Part shown: positions 32,185 to 41,563 of the stretch, one piece after another
Position numbering within the stretch: the stretch's first letter is position 1
Layout: every line of letters starts with the position of its first letter
Assembly (NCBI RefSeq): GCF_001305515.1
Contig: NZ_LJYW01000001.1
Span: forward strand, 5,368,857 to 5,432,856
DNA length: 64,000 nt
From: Prosthecodimorpha hirschii
GTDB taxonomy: Bacteria > Pseudomonadota > Alphaproteobacteria > Rhizobiales > Ancalomicrobiaceae
Direction: 5' to 3'
Notes under the pieces: generated by a model
Seen by the model: only the letters and a program-made list of their open reading frames with translations
What the model was told of the DNA's origin: nothing
The model's database searches: none
Translations under genes and position numbers: made by a program

Positions 32185-33153
32185 ATGCTCACGCCGATCA
32201 AGCTCGGACTGGCTGCCGGCGCCGCGGTTGCGGCGGCGGTGCCGGCCTCGGTCATCCTGGTCGAAACCTTCGACCCGATCGAGCCGGCTGCGACCTCGGT
32301 GGTCGTGTCCGCGACGCTGCCGAAAGCCCAAGGCCGGGCGGATTTCGACGATCCGGCCTTCCGGCCGGGGCCGACTGGCGCGGCCGCGCCCGGCTTGCCG
32401 ACCGGTGCCGCCGCGCCCGGCGTGGTGGCGCCGCGGCTCGCCACGACCGGGTCCGGAAGCGGATCGGCGCCGAGTGCCGACGCCCAGATCGCCGCGCGCG
32501 TCGCCGCCGGCTTCGACGCCGTCGCCGCGCCGCCGCCGTCGGCCGCGCGGATGCTGCTGCCGCCCGGTCCAATCGCCCTCGGCAAGCCGGCGCCGGACCT
32601 GCCGGCGGGCGTCACGCGCGAGCCGCCGGTTCCCGAGGCCGAGCCCGTTCCGTTCGCCCTGGCGGCGGTCGACAGGATCGACGTCGATGCGTCGCCGGCC
32701 GATCCCGCCGCCCGCGCCCTCGAGCGCGCCACGCCGACGCCGAAGCCGACCCGGGCGGCCGCCGGCGAGCCGGACGACGGCCGCGTCCGATCCCTGATCG
32801 AGCGCGAGGCGGAGGCGCTCAAGGTGCCGCCGAAGCTGGCGCTGGCGGTCTTCGTGACGGAAAGCGGGCTCGATGCCGGCAAGCGCGGCCCGGACGGGCG
32901 CATCGGCGTGACCCAGGTCAGCTACCGCATCGCCAGGGCGCTCGGCTACCAGGGCAGCGAGAAGGCCCTGTCGGATCCGGAGACCAACATCCGCTGGGGC
33001 ATGAAATATCTCGCCGGCGCCTACAAGCGCGCCGACGGCGACATCTGCCGCACGACCATGAAGTTCCAGGGCGGCCACTATGTCGAGAAGCAGACGCAGC
33101 TGCATCTCGCCTATTGCGGCCGGGTCAAGCAGGCGATGGCGTCGCTGCCCTGA
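32185..33153 (+). CDS. Lytic transglycosylase domain protein (second copy)
   Basis: 322 residues. ATG preceded by GAGGGGACCTCGAC. N-terminal hydrophobic segment (GLAAGAAVAAAVPASVIL) acts as signal anchor, Ala/Pro-rich spacer with internal GAAAPG repeats, and a C-terminal domain with catalytic Glu in ALAVFVTESGLDAG and GVTQVSYRIARALGYQG. The 'GLMQ' of typical enzymes is here GVTQ. Same layout as the 30398-31408 protein. A YCGRVKQAM C-terminus parallels its YCDQLRAV. Confidence 0.88.
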   Translation: MLTPIKLGLAAGAAVAAAVPASVILVETFDPIEPAATSVVVSATLPKAQGRADFDDPAFRPGPTGAAAPGLPTGAAAPGVVAPRLATTGSGSGSAPSADAQIAARVAAGFDAVAAPPPSAARMLLPPGPIALGKPAPDLPAGVTREPPVPEAEPVPFALAAVDRIDVDASPADPAARALERATPTPKPTRAAAGEPDDGRVRSLIEREAEALKVPPKLALAVFVTESGLDAGKRGPDGRIGVTQVSYRIARALGYQGSEKALSDPETNIRWGMKYLAGAYKRADGDICRTTMKFQGGHYVEKQTQLHLAYCGRVKQAMASLP

Positions 33154-33190
33154 CGGCCGCCGGTCGGGGCGTCCGGACGGCGGCGCGTCG

Positions 33191-34315
33191 TCAGGCTTCG
33201 TCCAGATAGACCCGCCGATAGCGCCGGCCGAGGCTGGTCAGCACCTCGTAGTCGATCGTGCCCATGGCGGCCGCGATCGACGTGAGCGGCACATGCGGCC
33301 CGATCAGTTCGACCCGCGTGCCGCGATGGGCCTGCTCGTGATCGGTCACGTCGACCGCCATCAGGTCCATCGAGATGCGGCCGACGACCGGTGCCGGGCG
33401 GCCCTCGATGGCGACGTGGCCGCCGGGCCGAGCGTCGGTCGACGAGGCGAGGCGGTGGTAGCCGTCGGCATAGCCGACCGACAGGATGGCGATGCGGCTG
33501 TCGCGCGGAAGCGTCCGGGCCGCGCCGTAGCCGATCGGCTCGCCGGCCGGCACCGGCCGGACGCGCAGGATCGGCGCGTCCAGCCGCACCACCGGCATCA
33601 TCGGCGAGGGGCGCCCGGCCTGCACCGCGCCGCCATAGAGCGCGACGCCCGGGCGGACCAGCCCGAAATGGAAGTCCGCCCCGGCGAAGATGCCGGCCGA
33701 ATTGGCGAGCGAGGCCGGCACGCCCGGAAAGAGCGCCGTCGCGGCCCGGAAGCGGGCCAGTTGCCGGCCGATCAGGGCATGGCCGGGCTCGTCTGCGGTG
33801 GCCAGATGGCTCATCACCAGCGCCAAGGCGACGGCGGCGCGCCGGGTGGGGTCGGCTGCCAGGCGCTCGGCTTCCGCCTGCGTCAATCCGAGCCGATTCA
33901 TGCCGGTATCGATATGCAGCGCGGCGGGCAGGGGGCGGCCGGCGCGTGCGCCCGCGGCGGCCCAGTCGTCCCATTCTTCCGGCGAGCCGAGCACCGGGCG
34001 GATGCCGGCGTCGGCGATCGTATCGACCCAGCCGGGCAGCAGGCCGTTGAGGAGATAGACGGTCGCGTCGGGAGCGACGGCGCGCAGGCGCAGCGCCTCC
34101 TCGGGCAGGGCGACGAAGAAGGTCAGGCAGCCCGCATCGTGCAGGCGGCGGACGACGGGTTCGAGCCCGAGCCCGTAGGCGTCCGCCTTGACGGCCGCGG
34201 CGCATTCGGCCGGTGCGGCGCGGGCGGCGAGGTCGCGCCAGTTCGCCTCGAGGGCGGCGAGGTCGATCGTCAACCGGGCGCCGGCGCGCCCGGCATCAAG
34301 GACATGATCGTGCAT
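33191..34315 (-). CDS. alr: Alanine racemase
   Basis: 374 residues. Start MHDHVLDAG (34315). PLP-binding Lys in AAVKADAYGLG, and the catalytic Tyr in SVGYADGYHRL. Interconverts L- and D-alanine for peptidoglycan. In many Hyphomicrobiales alr follows dnaB in the same direction; here dnaB is nearby but on the opposite strand, separated by the DUF305 and His-rich genes. Confidence 0.96.
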   Translation of the reverse strand: MHDHVLDAGRAGARLTIDLAALEANWRDLAARAAPAECAAAVKADAYGLGLEPVVRRLHDAGCLTFFVALPEEALRLRAVAPDATVYLLNGLLPGWVDTIADAGIRPVLGSPEEWDDWAAAGARAGRPLPAALHIDTGMNRLGLTQAEAERLAADPTRRAAVALALVMSHLATADEPGHALIGRQLARFRAATALFPGVPASLANSAGIFAGADFHFGLVRPGVALYGGAVQAGRPSPMMPVVRLDAPILRVRPVPAGEPIGYGAARTLPRDSRIAILSVGYADGYHRLASSTDARPGGHVAIEGRPAPVVGRISMDLMAVDVTDHEQAHRGTRVELIGPHVPLTSIAAAMGTIDYEVLTSLGRRYRRVYLDEA

Positions 34316-34453
34316 CGCACCTGGGTGCCCCCGGGGCGCGGGCCTGTCAACCCGGCACCCCGGCGGTGCTGCGGAACGGCCCCCATGCGGGCGGGCGGCG
34401 AACCCGTCCGGGCGCCGTCCGTCCGCCTCAGGGAGCACGGCCGGCGTGGGGCC

Positions 34454-34888
34454 TCAGCGCGCGTTCTTGGCGAGCCAGTCCTTCATCATCGCGATCTCGC
34501 CCTCCTGGGCCTTGATGATCTCCTCGGAGAGCTTCTTGATCTTGTCGTCGCGGCCGAAGGCGAGCTGCACCTTGGCCATGTCGATCGCGCCCTGGTGATG
34601 GGCGATCATGCCCTTGACGAAATCGATGTCGGCATTGCCCGAGAAGGCGATGTCCATGCCCTCGTGCATCTTGGCATTGACCGCCGCGAAGGCGAGGCTG
34701 GACGGGCTGGTGTCGCCCTTGGGCTTGGCGGCGGGGGCACCCGCCATGGCGCCGTGACCTGCGCCGTGCATGCCGCCATGGCCTTGCATCGGCATGCCAG
34801 GGGATTGGGCGAAGGCCGCAGTGGCGAGGGGGCCGACGGCGAGGAGGCCCAAGGCGAGCGCGGTGGCGGCGAGGGTGGTGGTCTTCAT
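34454..34888 (-). CDS. DUF305 family exported protein, putative copper handling
   Basis: 144 residues. Sec signal peptide (LALGLLAVGPLATAAFAQS), then a Met/His/Gly-rich stretch (MPMQGHGGMHGAGHGAMAG), followed by the DUF305 helical bundle with FVKGMIAHHQGAIDMAKVQL. Met/His-rich DUF305 proteins (CopM-like) bind copper in the periplasm; whether this one does is inferred. It lies downstream of another His-rich small protein on the same strand. Confidence 0.88.
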   Translation of the reverse strand: MKTTTLAATALALGLLAVGPLATAAFAQSPGMPMQGHGGMHGAGHGAMAGAPAAKPKGDTSPSSLAFAAVNAKMHEGMDIAFSGNADIDFVKGMIAHHQGAIDMAKVQLAFGRDDKIKKLSEEIIKAQEGEIAMMKDWLAKNAR

Positions 34889-35025
34889 GTCTGAAACTCC
34901 GCAATCGGGTTGGGAGGCGGCCGGCCGCGCGCGGACCCGGCGGGAACGGCCGGGACTGTCCGACAGGCGCGGATGCTTCGGTCCGCCGGGATGACTGTTA
35001 GGTTCGGGAGAATGGTGCCGCAGGC

Positions 35026-35532
35026 TTAGCGACGGGGCGGCGGCACGGCCGGTTCGGCGTCGAGCGAGGCGAGCCTGAGGGGCGCCACCGGCGCGGTCCG
35101 GGCCAGGACATGCGCGGCGGGTCCGAGGACGGGATGGGCATCGGCCAGGACCGAGCAGTGCAGCACGCAGGCGAGGCCGGCGATCATCCGCGCCGGACCC
35201 GGCTCCGGCGATGCAGGCCGACCCTTCTCCGCCGCGACGGCGCTGCCGTGATCCGGCGGGGTCGTCGCGGCCTGGACCATCGCGGCCGGGGTCATTGCGG
35301 CCGGCGCGGCGGGGGCCCCCGCGGATGCCTGATGTCCGGCGTGCTGATGGCCTTGATGCCGGTGCCCTGGCGGGCCGGCGGCTGCATGCAGGGACGCGGG
35401 CGCCGGAATCGCCAGCGCGTGGCAGGCGGCCAGCGCGGTCTGCGCCTGGGCGAGCATCGGCGCGACGGCGAGCACCAGCGTGATCGCCAGCATCGCGATC
35501 CGCCGCAGGATGTCGGTGTGCCGTTGCCGCAT
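35026..35532 (-). CDS. Small His/Ala-rich exported protein, unknown function
   Basis: 168 residues from MRQRHTDILRR, which gives a good signal peptide or TM segment (IAMLAITLVLAVAPMLAQAQ); an ATG at 35580 would add 16 residues. The middle is His-rich (GHRHQGHQHAGHQ) and Ala/Pro-rich. There are Cys-His pairs (AACHAL, CVLHCSV). No family named with confidence; it resembles DUF2946-like small proteins near copper genes. Its position upstream of the DUF305 gene supports a metal-related role. Confidence 0.6.
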   Translation of the reverse strand: MRQRHTDILRRIAMLAITLVLAVAPMLAQAQTALAACHALAIPAPASLHAAAGPPGHRHQGHQHAGHQASAGAPAAPAAMTPAAMVQAATTPPDHGSAVAAEKGRPASPEPGPARMIAGLACVLHCSVLADAHPVLGPAAHVLARTAPVAPLRLASLDAEPAVPPPRR

Positions 35533-35745
35533 GCTCTGAGATGTAAGCTCGGGGGCCAGAACCGCAAGCCCGATTCGCATACCGGCGGACCTGGCCTCGA
35601 TCCGTCGGCGGGGCGCCGGGCGGCAGCGGTCAAGCGCCGTCGTGGCGGCGCGCAAAATACCTGTGGATCGGCCTGTATAAGCGGCCGCCCGCTTCAAAGC
35701 CGTCAACGAGCCGTTAAGAAGGCTCCGAGAGAACCGGGATTTCAG

Positions 35746-37233
35746 ATGAAACTGCCCATCCGCCGCGTCGAGCAGGAACCGACCCTGGAGCGCCACGCCC
35801 CGCACAATGCGGAGGCGGAGCGGCAGCTGCTCGGCGCGATCCTGGTCAACAACGAGACCTTCTACCGGGTCTCCGACTTCCTGGAGCCGCTGCACTTCTT
35901 CCTGGAGCCGCACCGGCAGATCTACGAGCGCGTCACCCAGCTGATCCGCGCTGGCAAGGTCGCCTCGCCGATCACGGTCAAGACCTTCTTCCCCGCCGAT
36001 CACCAGATCGCCGACCTGTCGGTGACGCAGTATCTGCTGCGGCTGGCCTCCGACGCGACCACCATCATCAATGCCGAGGATTACGGCCGCCTGGTGCGCG
36101 ACCTCGCCATGCGCCGGAACCTGATCCGCATCGGCGAGGACATGGTCAACGTCGCCTATGACGCACCGGTCGACCGGCCGCCGCGGATCCAGATCGAGGA
36201 TGCCGAGCGGCGGCTGTTCGAACTGGCCGAGACCGGCCGCTACGACGGCGGCTTCGTCTCCTTCGCCGACGCCCTCAAGGGCTCGATCGACATGGCGGCG
36301 GCGGCCTTCCAGCGGCAGGGCAAGCTGTCCGGCATCTCGACCGGCATTTCGAGCCTCGACCGCATGATGGGCGGCCTGCAGCATTCCGACCTGATCGTGC
36401 TCGCGGCCCGCCCGGCCATGGGCAAGACCTCGCTCGCCACCAACATCGCCTTCAACATCGCCGCCGCCTTCCGCGCCGAGGAGCAGCAGGACGGCAGCTA
36501 CAAGACCATGGACGGCGGCGTGGTCGGCTTCTTCTCGCTCGAAATGTCGTCCGAGCAGCTCGCCACCCGCATCATGTCGGAGCAGACGGAGATCCCGTCC
36601 AACAAGATCCGGCGCGGCGACATCACCGACATGGAATTCGAGAAGCTGGTCGGCGCCTCGCAGATGATGCAGCAGATCCCGCTCTATGTGGACCAGACCG
36701 GCGGCATCTCGATCGCCCAGCTCTCCGCCCGCGCCCGCCGGCTGAAGCGGCAGCGCGGCCTGGACGTGCTGATCGTCGACTACCTGCAGCTCCTGACCGG
36801 CTCCAAGCGCACCGGCGAGGGCCGCGTCCAGGAGATCACCGAGATCACCACCGGCCTCAAGGCGCTGGCCAAGGAACTGTCGGTGCCGATCCTGGCGCTG
36901 TCCCAGCTCTCCCGCCAGGTCGAATCGCGCGACGACAAGCGCCCGCAGCTGTCCGACCTGCGCGAATCCGGCTCGATCGAGCAGGACGCCGACGTGGTCA
37001 TGTTCATCTACCGCGAGGAATACTACCTGAAGAGCAAGGAACCGGCCGAGAAGGGCTCGGAAGCCTGGTTCAAGTGGGAAGCCGACATGAACCGCATGCG
37101 CGGCGTCGCCGAAGTCATCGTCGGCAAGCAGCGCCACGGCCCGACCGGCACGGTCGAACTGCACTTCGCCGGCGAGTACACCCGCTTCTCCGACCTGATC
37201 CGCGACGAACAGCTGCCGGAGCGCATGGGGTGA
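35746..37233 (+). CDS. dnaB: Replicative DNA helicase DnaB
   Basis: 495 residues, ordinary length. N-terminal DnaG-interacting domain (APHNAEAERQLLGAILVNNE), RecA-like ATPase with Walker A AARPAMGKTS, Walker B DVLIVDYLQLL and LSQLSRQVE. No intein insertion seen. Unwinds DNA at the replication fork with DnaG primase. Start is an ATG; a much longer frame upstream is rejected. Its stop overlaps the next gene (GTGA). Confidence 0.97.
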   Translation: MKLPIRRVEQEPTLERHAPHNAEAERQLLGAILVNNETFYRVSDFLEPLHFFLEPHRQIYERVTQLIRAGKVASPITVKTFFPADHQIADLSVTQYLLRLASDATTIINAEDYGRLVRDLAMRRNLIRIGEDMVNVAYDAPVDRPPRIQIEDAERRLFELAETGRYDGGFVSFADALKGSIDMAAAAFQRQGKLSGISTGISSLDRMMGGLQHSDLIVLAARPAMGKTSLATNIAFNIAAAFRAEEQQDGSYKTMDGGVVGFFSLEMSSEQLATRIMSEQTEIPSNKIRRGDITDMEFEKLVGASQMMQQIPLYVDQTGGISIAQLSARARRLKRQRGLDVLIVDYLQLLTGSKRTGEGRVQEITEITTGLKALAKELSVPILALSQLSRQVESRDDKRPQLSDLRESGSIEQDADVVMFIYREEYYLKSKEPAEKGSEAWFKWEADMNRMRGVAEVIVGKQRHGPTGTVELHFAGEYTRFSDLIRDEQLPERMG

Positions 37234-37754
37234 GCGCGGCCGAGCCTGCGCCGGCCCCGCTTCGGGCCGACGCTTACGATCTCGGATCCTCCCTCCGGCT
37301 GGTCCCCGTCGACTGCCACGAGGCTGCGCTCGGGCTCGCGCTGGCGGCGATCGACCCCTGGGCGCGGGTTGGGCGGCCGGCGGCCTCGCTGGAGGCCTAT
37401 TGGCGGCGGCGGGATCCGACGACCTTCAGGTTCGCGATCCTGGCCGACGGTGCGCTTGCCGGAGCGGTCGCGGTGCGTGATCCGTTCATGCGCGGGCCCT
37501 ATCTGGAGCTTCTCGCCGTGCTGCCGGCTTTTCAGGGCCGCGGCATCGGGCGGGCGGTGATGGACTGGCTGGCCGGGGAGGGGCTCAAGGCCGGCGGCAC
37601 CAATCTCTGGCTCTGCGTCTCCGACTGGAACGCGCCCGCGCGCGCCTTCTATGAGGGGCTCGGCTTCGAGGCGGTCGGGCCGATCCCCGATCTCGCCGTG
37701 ACCGGCACGACGGAAATCTTCCTGCGCCGTCGGCTTGCGGCGCCGGGCGCCTGA
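37230..37754 (+). CDS. GNAT family N-acetyltransferase
   Basis: 174 residues from a GTG start overlapping the dnaB stop. The acetyl-CoA-binding motif A is ELLAVLPAFQGRGIGRAVMDWL and motif B WLCVSDWNAPARAFYEGLGFE. Substrate unknown. Translation is coupled to dnaB. Followed by a GC-rich degenerate repeat region. Confidence 0.9.
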   Translation: MSAAEPAPAPLRADAYDLGSSLRLVPVDCHEAALGLALAAIDPWARVGRPAASLEAYWRRRDPTTFRFAILADGALAGAVAVRDPFMRGPYLELLAVLPAFQGRGIGRAVMDWLAGEGLKAGGTNLWLCVSDWNAPARAFYEGLGFEAVGPIPDLAVTGTTEIFLRRRLAAPGA

Positions 37755-37765
37755 AAGCCAGGGCC

Positions 37766-38000
37766 GCCGGGTGGGTCGGGACCTCCGGGGTGGTCGGGAC
37801 CCCCGGCCGTTCGGGCCCCCGGGGTTGGTCGAGACCCCCGGGCCGCTCGGGACCCCGGGCCGTTCGGGACCTCCGGGGTTGGTCGGGACCCCCGGGCCGT
37901 TCTGGACTTCCGGGTTTGGTCGAGACCCCCGAGGCCGACGGACCCCCCCGGGGCTGGTCGAGACTTCCGGGCCGTTCGAGACCCCCGGGTCCGCCGGAGA
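37766..38000. repeat. GC-rich degenerate minisatellite
   Basis: About 235 bases composed of imperfect repeats of words such as GGTCGGGACC and CCCGGGCCGTTCGGGACC. The periodicity is mixed, with units around 15-20 bp combining into ~35-bp blocks. An open reading frame through it encodes Gly/Pro-rich, collagen-like sequence contiguous with the amidase frame, but a ribosome-binding site and consensus point to the amidase start at 38101. Confidence 0.8.
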
Positions 38001-38100
38001 CCGCGCATTGGCGCGGCGGGAGGGGTTGTCCGGAGGTGGCGCTCCGGCCGCTGGCGTGGCAGACATCGCCTCCGTCCGCCGCCTTGAGGAGAATGTCGCC

Positions 38101-39375
38101 ATGTCCGGATCGCGCTTTCCCGCGCCTGTCTCCGCCGTCGCCGTCGCCGCCGCCGTCGAGGCCGGCCGGACGACCGCCGCCGCAGCCATCGAGCGGTCGA
38201 TCGCGGCGGTCGAGGCGCATGACGAGATGCTGTCGGCCTTCGTCACGACCGGCTTCGACGAGGCCCGGGCCGCGGCGGCGACCTCGGGTCCGCTGGCCGG
38301 GCTGGCGCTCGGCGTCAAGGACATCATCGATACCGCCGGCCTGGCGACCGAGATGGGCTCGCCCCTCTATGCCGGCAACCGGCCGCGCGCCGACGCCCCG
38401 GTCGTCGCCCTGGCGCGGCGCGCCGGCGCGGCGGTGATCGGCAAGACGGTGACGACCGAGTTCGCCTATCTGCAGCCGGGGCCGACGCGCAATCCGGCGC
38501 GGCTCGACCATACGCCCGGCGGCTCCTCATCGGGCTCGGCGGCGGCGGTGGCGGCCGGCCTGATCCCGCTCGCCTTCGGCACCCAGACCGGCGGTTCGGT
38601 CGTCCGTCCGGCCGCCTTCTGCGGGGTGGCGGGGTTCAAGCCGTCGTTCCGGCTGATCCCGACGGTCGGGGTGAAATGCTTCTCCTGGTCGCTCGACACG
38701 GTCGGCGTGTTCGGCGCCGGCGTGGCGGACGCGGCCTATTTCATGGCCGCGCTGACCGGCCGCGACCTGCGCGTCGACGGCCGCGACCCGGCCGCCCCGC
38801 GCATCGGCCTCGTGCGCACGCATCTCTGGGAGGAGGCGAGCGGCGAGATGCGCCAGGCGGTCGAGACCGCCGGACGGCTGGCGGAAGCCGGCGGCGCGCG
38901 CCTCGTCGACATCGAGCTGCCCGGCCTCTTCGCCGATGCCTTCGCGGCCCATCAGGTGATCCAGGACTTCCAGGCCGCGCAGGCGCTCGCCTGGGAATAC
39001 GATCATCACGCGCAGGCGCTGAGCCCGATCCTGCGCGATGCCCTGGCGCTCGGACGGATGTTAAAGCCCGAGGACTACGACCGCGCCCGCCGCACAGCCC
39101 GGCAGGCCCGCCTGGCGCTCAGGGATCTCTTTGCCGATATCGACGTCATCCTGACGCCGTCGGCGCCCGGTGCCGCGCCGGAGGGGCTCGCCACCACCGG
39201 CACGTCGATCTTCAACCGCCTGTGGACCCTGATGGGCACGCCGGCCCTCAACGTGCCGGGCCTGACCGGCGCGGGCGGCCTGCCGCTCGGCGTCCAGATC
39301 GTCGCCCCGTTCGGCCGCGATCGCGCCTGCCTCGAAGCGGGTCGCTTCCTGGAGCGGCAACTGTCCGCGACCTGA
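38101..39375 (+). CDS. Amidase signature family protein
   Basis: 424 residues. Ser-cisSer-Lys triad: Lys in LGVKDIIDTAG and Ser pair in TPGGSSSGSAAAVAAG; the conserved TGGSVVRPAAFCGVAGFKPS follows. Hydrolyses amide bonds; substrate unknown (not GatA by context). An alternative longer frame would fuse the Gly/Pro-rich minisatellite-encoded stretch to its N-terminus, but TTGAGGAGAATGTCGCC before ATG 38101 is a good start context. Confidence 0.9.
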   Translation: MSGSRFPAPVSAVAVAAAVEAGRTTAAAAIERSIAAVEAHDEMLSAFVTTGFDEARAAAATSGPLAGLALGVKDIIDTAGLATEMGSPLYAGNRPRADAPVVALARRAGAAVIGKTVTTEFAYLQPGPTRNPARLDHTPGGSSSGSAAAVAAGLIPLAFGTQTGGSVVRPAAFCGVAGFKPSFRLIPTVGVKCFSWSLDTVGVFGAGVADAAYFMAALTGRDLRVDGRDPAAPRIGLVRTHLWEEASGEMRQAVETAGRLAEAGGARLVDIELPGLFADAFAAHQVIQDFQAAQALAWEYDHHAQALSPILRDALALGRMLKPEDYDRARRTARQARLALRDLFADIDVILTPSAPGAAPEGLATTGTSIFNRLWTLMGTPALNVPGLTGAGGLPLGVQIVAPFGRDRACLEAGRFLERQLSAT

Positions 39376-39673
39376 CCGGTCTCGGAAATTTGCCGGCGGG
39401 AATCGATGCGGGCCTGTTCCACCGGGGCCATCCACCGACTACGGTGGGATTTCTGTGTCGTCGCGGCCACGCTTGCGCCGCCGTCCATGTCCTCAGGGCA
39501 CGGTGATCCGACAGCAGAGGTGGCCGAGGGCGCTTTGCGCTATAAGTCCGATCCAAGGCTCGCGCCGTCTCGTCCGGATAGGCCGGAGGAAAGGGACGCG
39601 GTGCCGGTCAAGACGAGAGAAGCATGGGCGGCCCGACGGCCGTACCGGCTCGAAGGCGTGTCGGAGGCACGGC

Positions 39674-40366
<693 letters not shown>

Positions 40367-40562
40367 GGCCGCCGCCACGCAGAATCGTTGCTGCACTGCA
40401 GCATGGTCTAAGCGTCAATCTCTGTGGCACAAATCTGGCGGACCCGGGCGTCATGGCCCAATCTCCGCCACATCGCGCGGCGGCGCACAAACTTTTTTGC
40501 TTCGTTGCGGCCGCGCCACGCCTTAAGGTCATCCCATCGGAGAACGACTGCGGAGGCCACTC

Positions 40563-40646
40563 ATGACCATGACCCGTAGCATGGAGTTCTTCATGATCTG
40601 CGCCGCGTTCGCGTTTGTTGGCGCAGTTCTGGTTGGAGCGCTCTGA
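40563..40646 (+). CDS. Small membrane protein, 27 aa
   Basis: Ribosome-binding site GCGGAGG, ATG, and a 27-codon frame: MTMTRSMEFF then a hydrophobic stretch ICAAFAFVGAVLVGAL ending in TGA. Small single-TM proteins of this form occur in many Hyphomicrobiales as unannotated or hypothetical proteins. It lies alone between an SDR and the MarR gene, with a hydrophobic helix and no known function. Too short to be kept by most gene finders. Confidence 0.65.
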   Translation: MTMTRSMEFFMICAAFAFVGAVLVGAL

Positions 40647-40896
40647 AGGGGGCGTCCCGACGGCGGAGACGGGGCACCAGCGGCGGCGGTCCCGGACCCA
40701 ACAAGAGCCGGTCAAGGCACCATCGGTTGGATGGAAGAGAATCAAGCAAATCGGCCGGTTCCGCCCCCTGGATCGGCCGATTTCGCTTTTCGGCGGCCGC
40801 GTTCATGCCGCACTGCGTCAAGCGGCGCCGCCGACCCGGCAGCGGAAAGCCGGCAGTTGAAAGCCGGCAGCGGCAAGCCGGCCGTGGCGACCGGCC

Positions 40897-40947
40897 GCTA
40901 CAGTTCTCTGACCGCTACAATTCTCCGGCCACTACAATTCTCCGGCC
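40897..40947 (+). repeat. 17-bp unit repeated three times across the stop codon of the MarR gene
   Basis: Units 40897-40913, 40914-40930 and 40931-40947 of (G/A)CTACA(A/G)TTCTC(C/T)GGCC-type sequence. On the minus strand the 40931-40947 unit contains the final codons and TAG stop of the MarR gene; the other two copies lie beyond the stop. Confidence 0.85.
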
Positions 40948-41483
40948 GCGGCCCAGTCCGGCACATGCGCGGCGAGCTTGTCCAGGATGCGCTCGAAACT
41001 GCGTCTTTCGGCGGCCGTGAGGCAGGCGAGCATCGCCTTCTCCCGCTCGCGCAGCATCGGGATGTAGCGCGCATAGAGCGCGCGGCCGGCCTCGGTCATG
41101 AACAGGAACTGCCGCCGCCGGTCCGCCGCGTCGGCCTCGCGGCGCAGCAGCCCCTTCTTCTCCAGGGCCAGGATGCCGCGGCTGATATTCGCCTTCAGAT
41201 GGCCCGAGAACTCGCAGATGTCGCTCGCCGTCACCCCCTCCCGGTAGTTCAGGACGATCAGGGTCACGATCTCCGGGCGCGTGATGCCGAACTCGGTTTC
41301 GATCCGCCGGAAAGACGGTTCGCGGTAGAAGTTCAGCACATAGCCGATCTTGTAGGCGATCGCGATTTCGGTGCCGCCCAGCACGCCGGCCATGCCGGGA
41401 CTGCCCTGCGCCGGGTCGTCGGGCAAAGAGGCCGGCGGGGAGTTGGTCTCATCTGCGATCGATAATAGTCTCATATGAGACAT
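40932..41483 (-). CDS. MarR-family transcriptional regulator
   Basis: 183 residues. Winged-helix MarR fold: helix-turn-helix VTASDICEFSGHLKANISRGILALEKKGLLRREADAADRRRQFLFMTEAG. Start at 41483 (MSHMRLL); ATG 41393 (MAGVLGG) is possible. The start region overlaps a 14-bp palindrome, so autoregulation is likely. It is divergently transcribed from an alpha/beta hydrolase and a type 1 binding protein, which are its probable targets. Confidence 0.88.
   Translation of the reverse strand: MSHMRLLSIADETNSPPASLPDDPAQGSPGMAGVLGGTEIAIAYKIGYVLNFYREPSFRRIETEFGITRPEIVTLIVLNYREGVTASDICEFSGHLKANISRGILALEKKGLLRREADAADRRRQFLFMTEAGRALYARYIPMLREREKAMLACLTAAERRSFERILDKLAAHVPDWAAAGEL
41468..41481. promoter_or_regulatory. 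Perfect palindrome GTCTCATATGAGAC, candidate MarR operator
   Basis: 14-bp perfect palindrome that overlaps the first codons of the MarR gene and lies 82 bp upstream of the divergent hydrolase start. The position suits autorepression and repression of the divergent operon. Confidence 0.6.
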
Positions 41484-41563
41484 TACTCTTGCGGTTTCGG
41501 AGGCCGCATCCTAGCATCGCGCCCGATCACAAGAAACGATCCGCAGAGATCGAAGGGGAGGGG

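Noticed and set aside
37735-39375. Fusion of minisatellite-encoded Gly/Pro-rich stretch with the amidase
   Set aside because: A good ribosome-binding site and the family start point to 38101; extension is repeat-derived.
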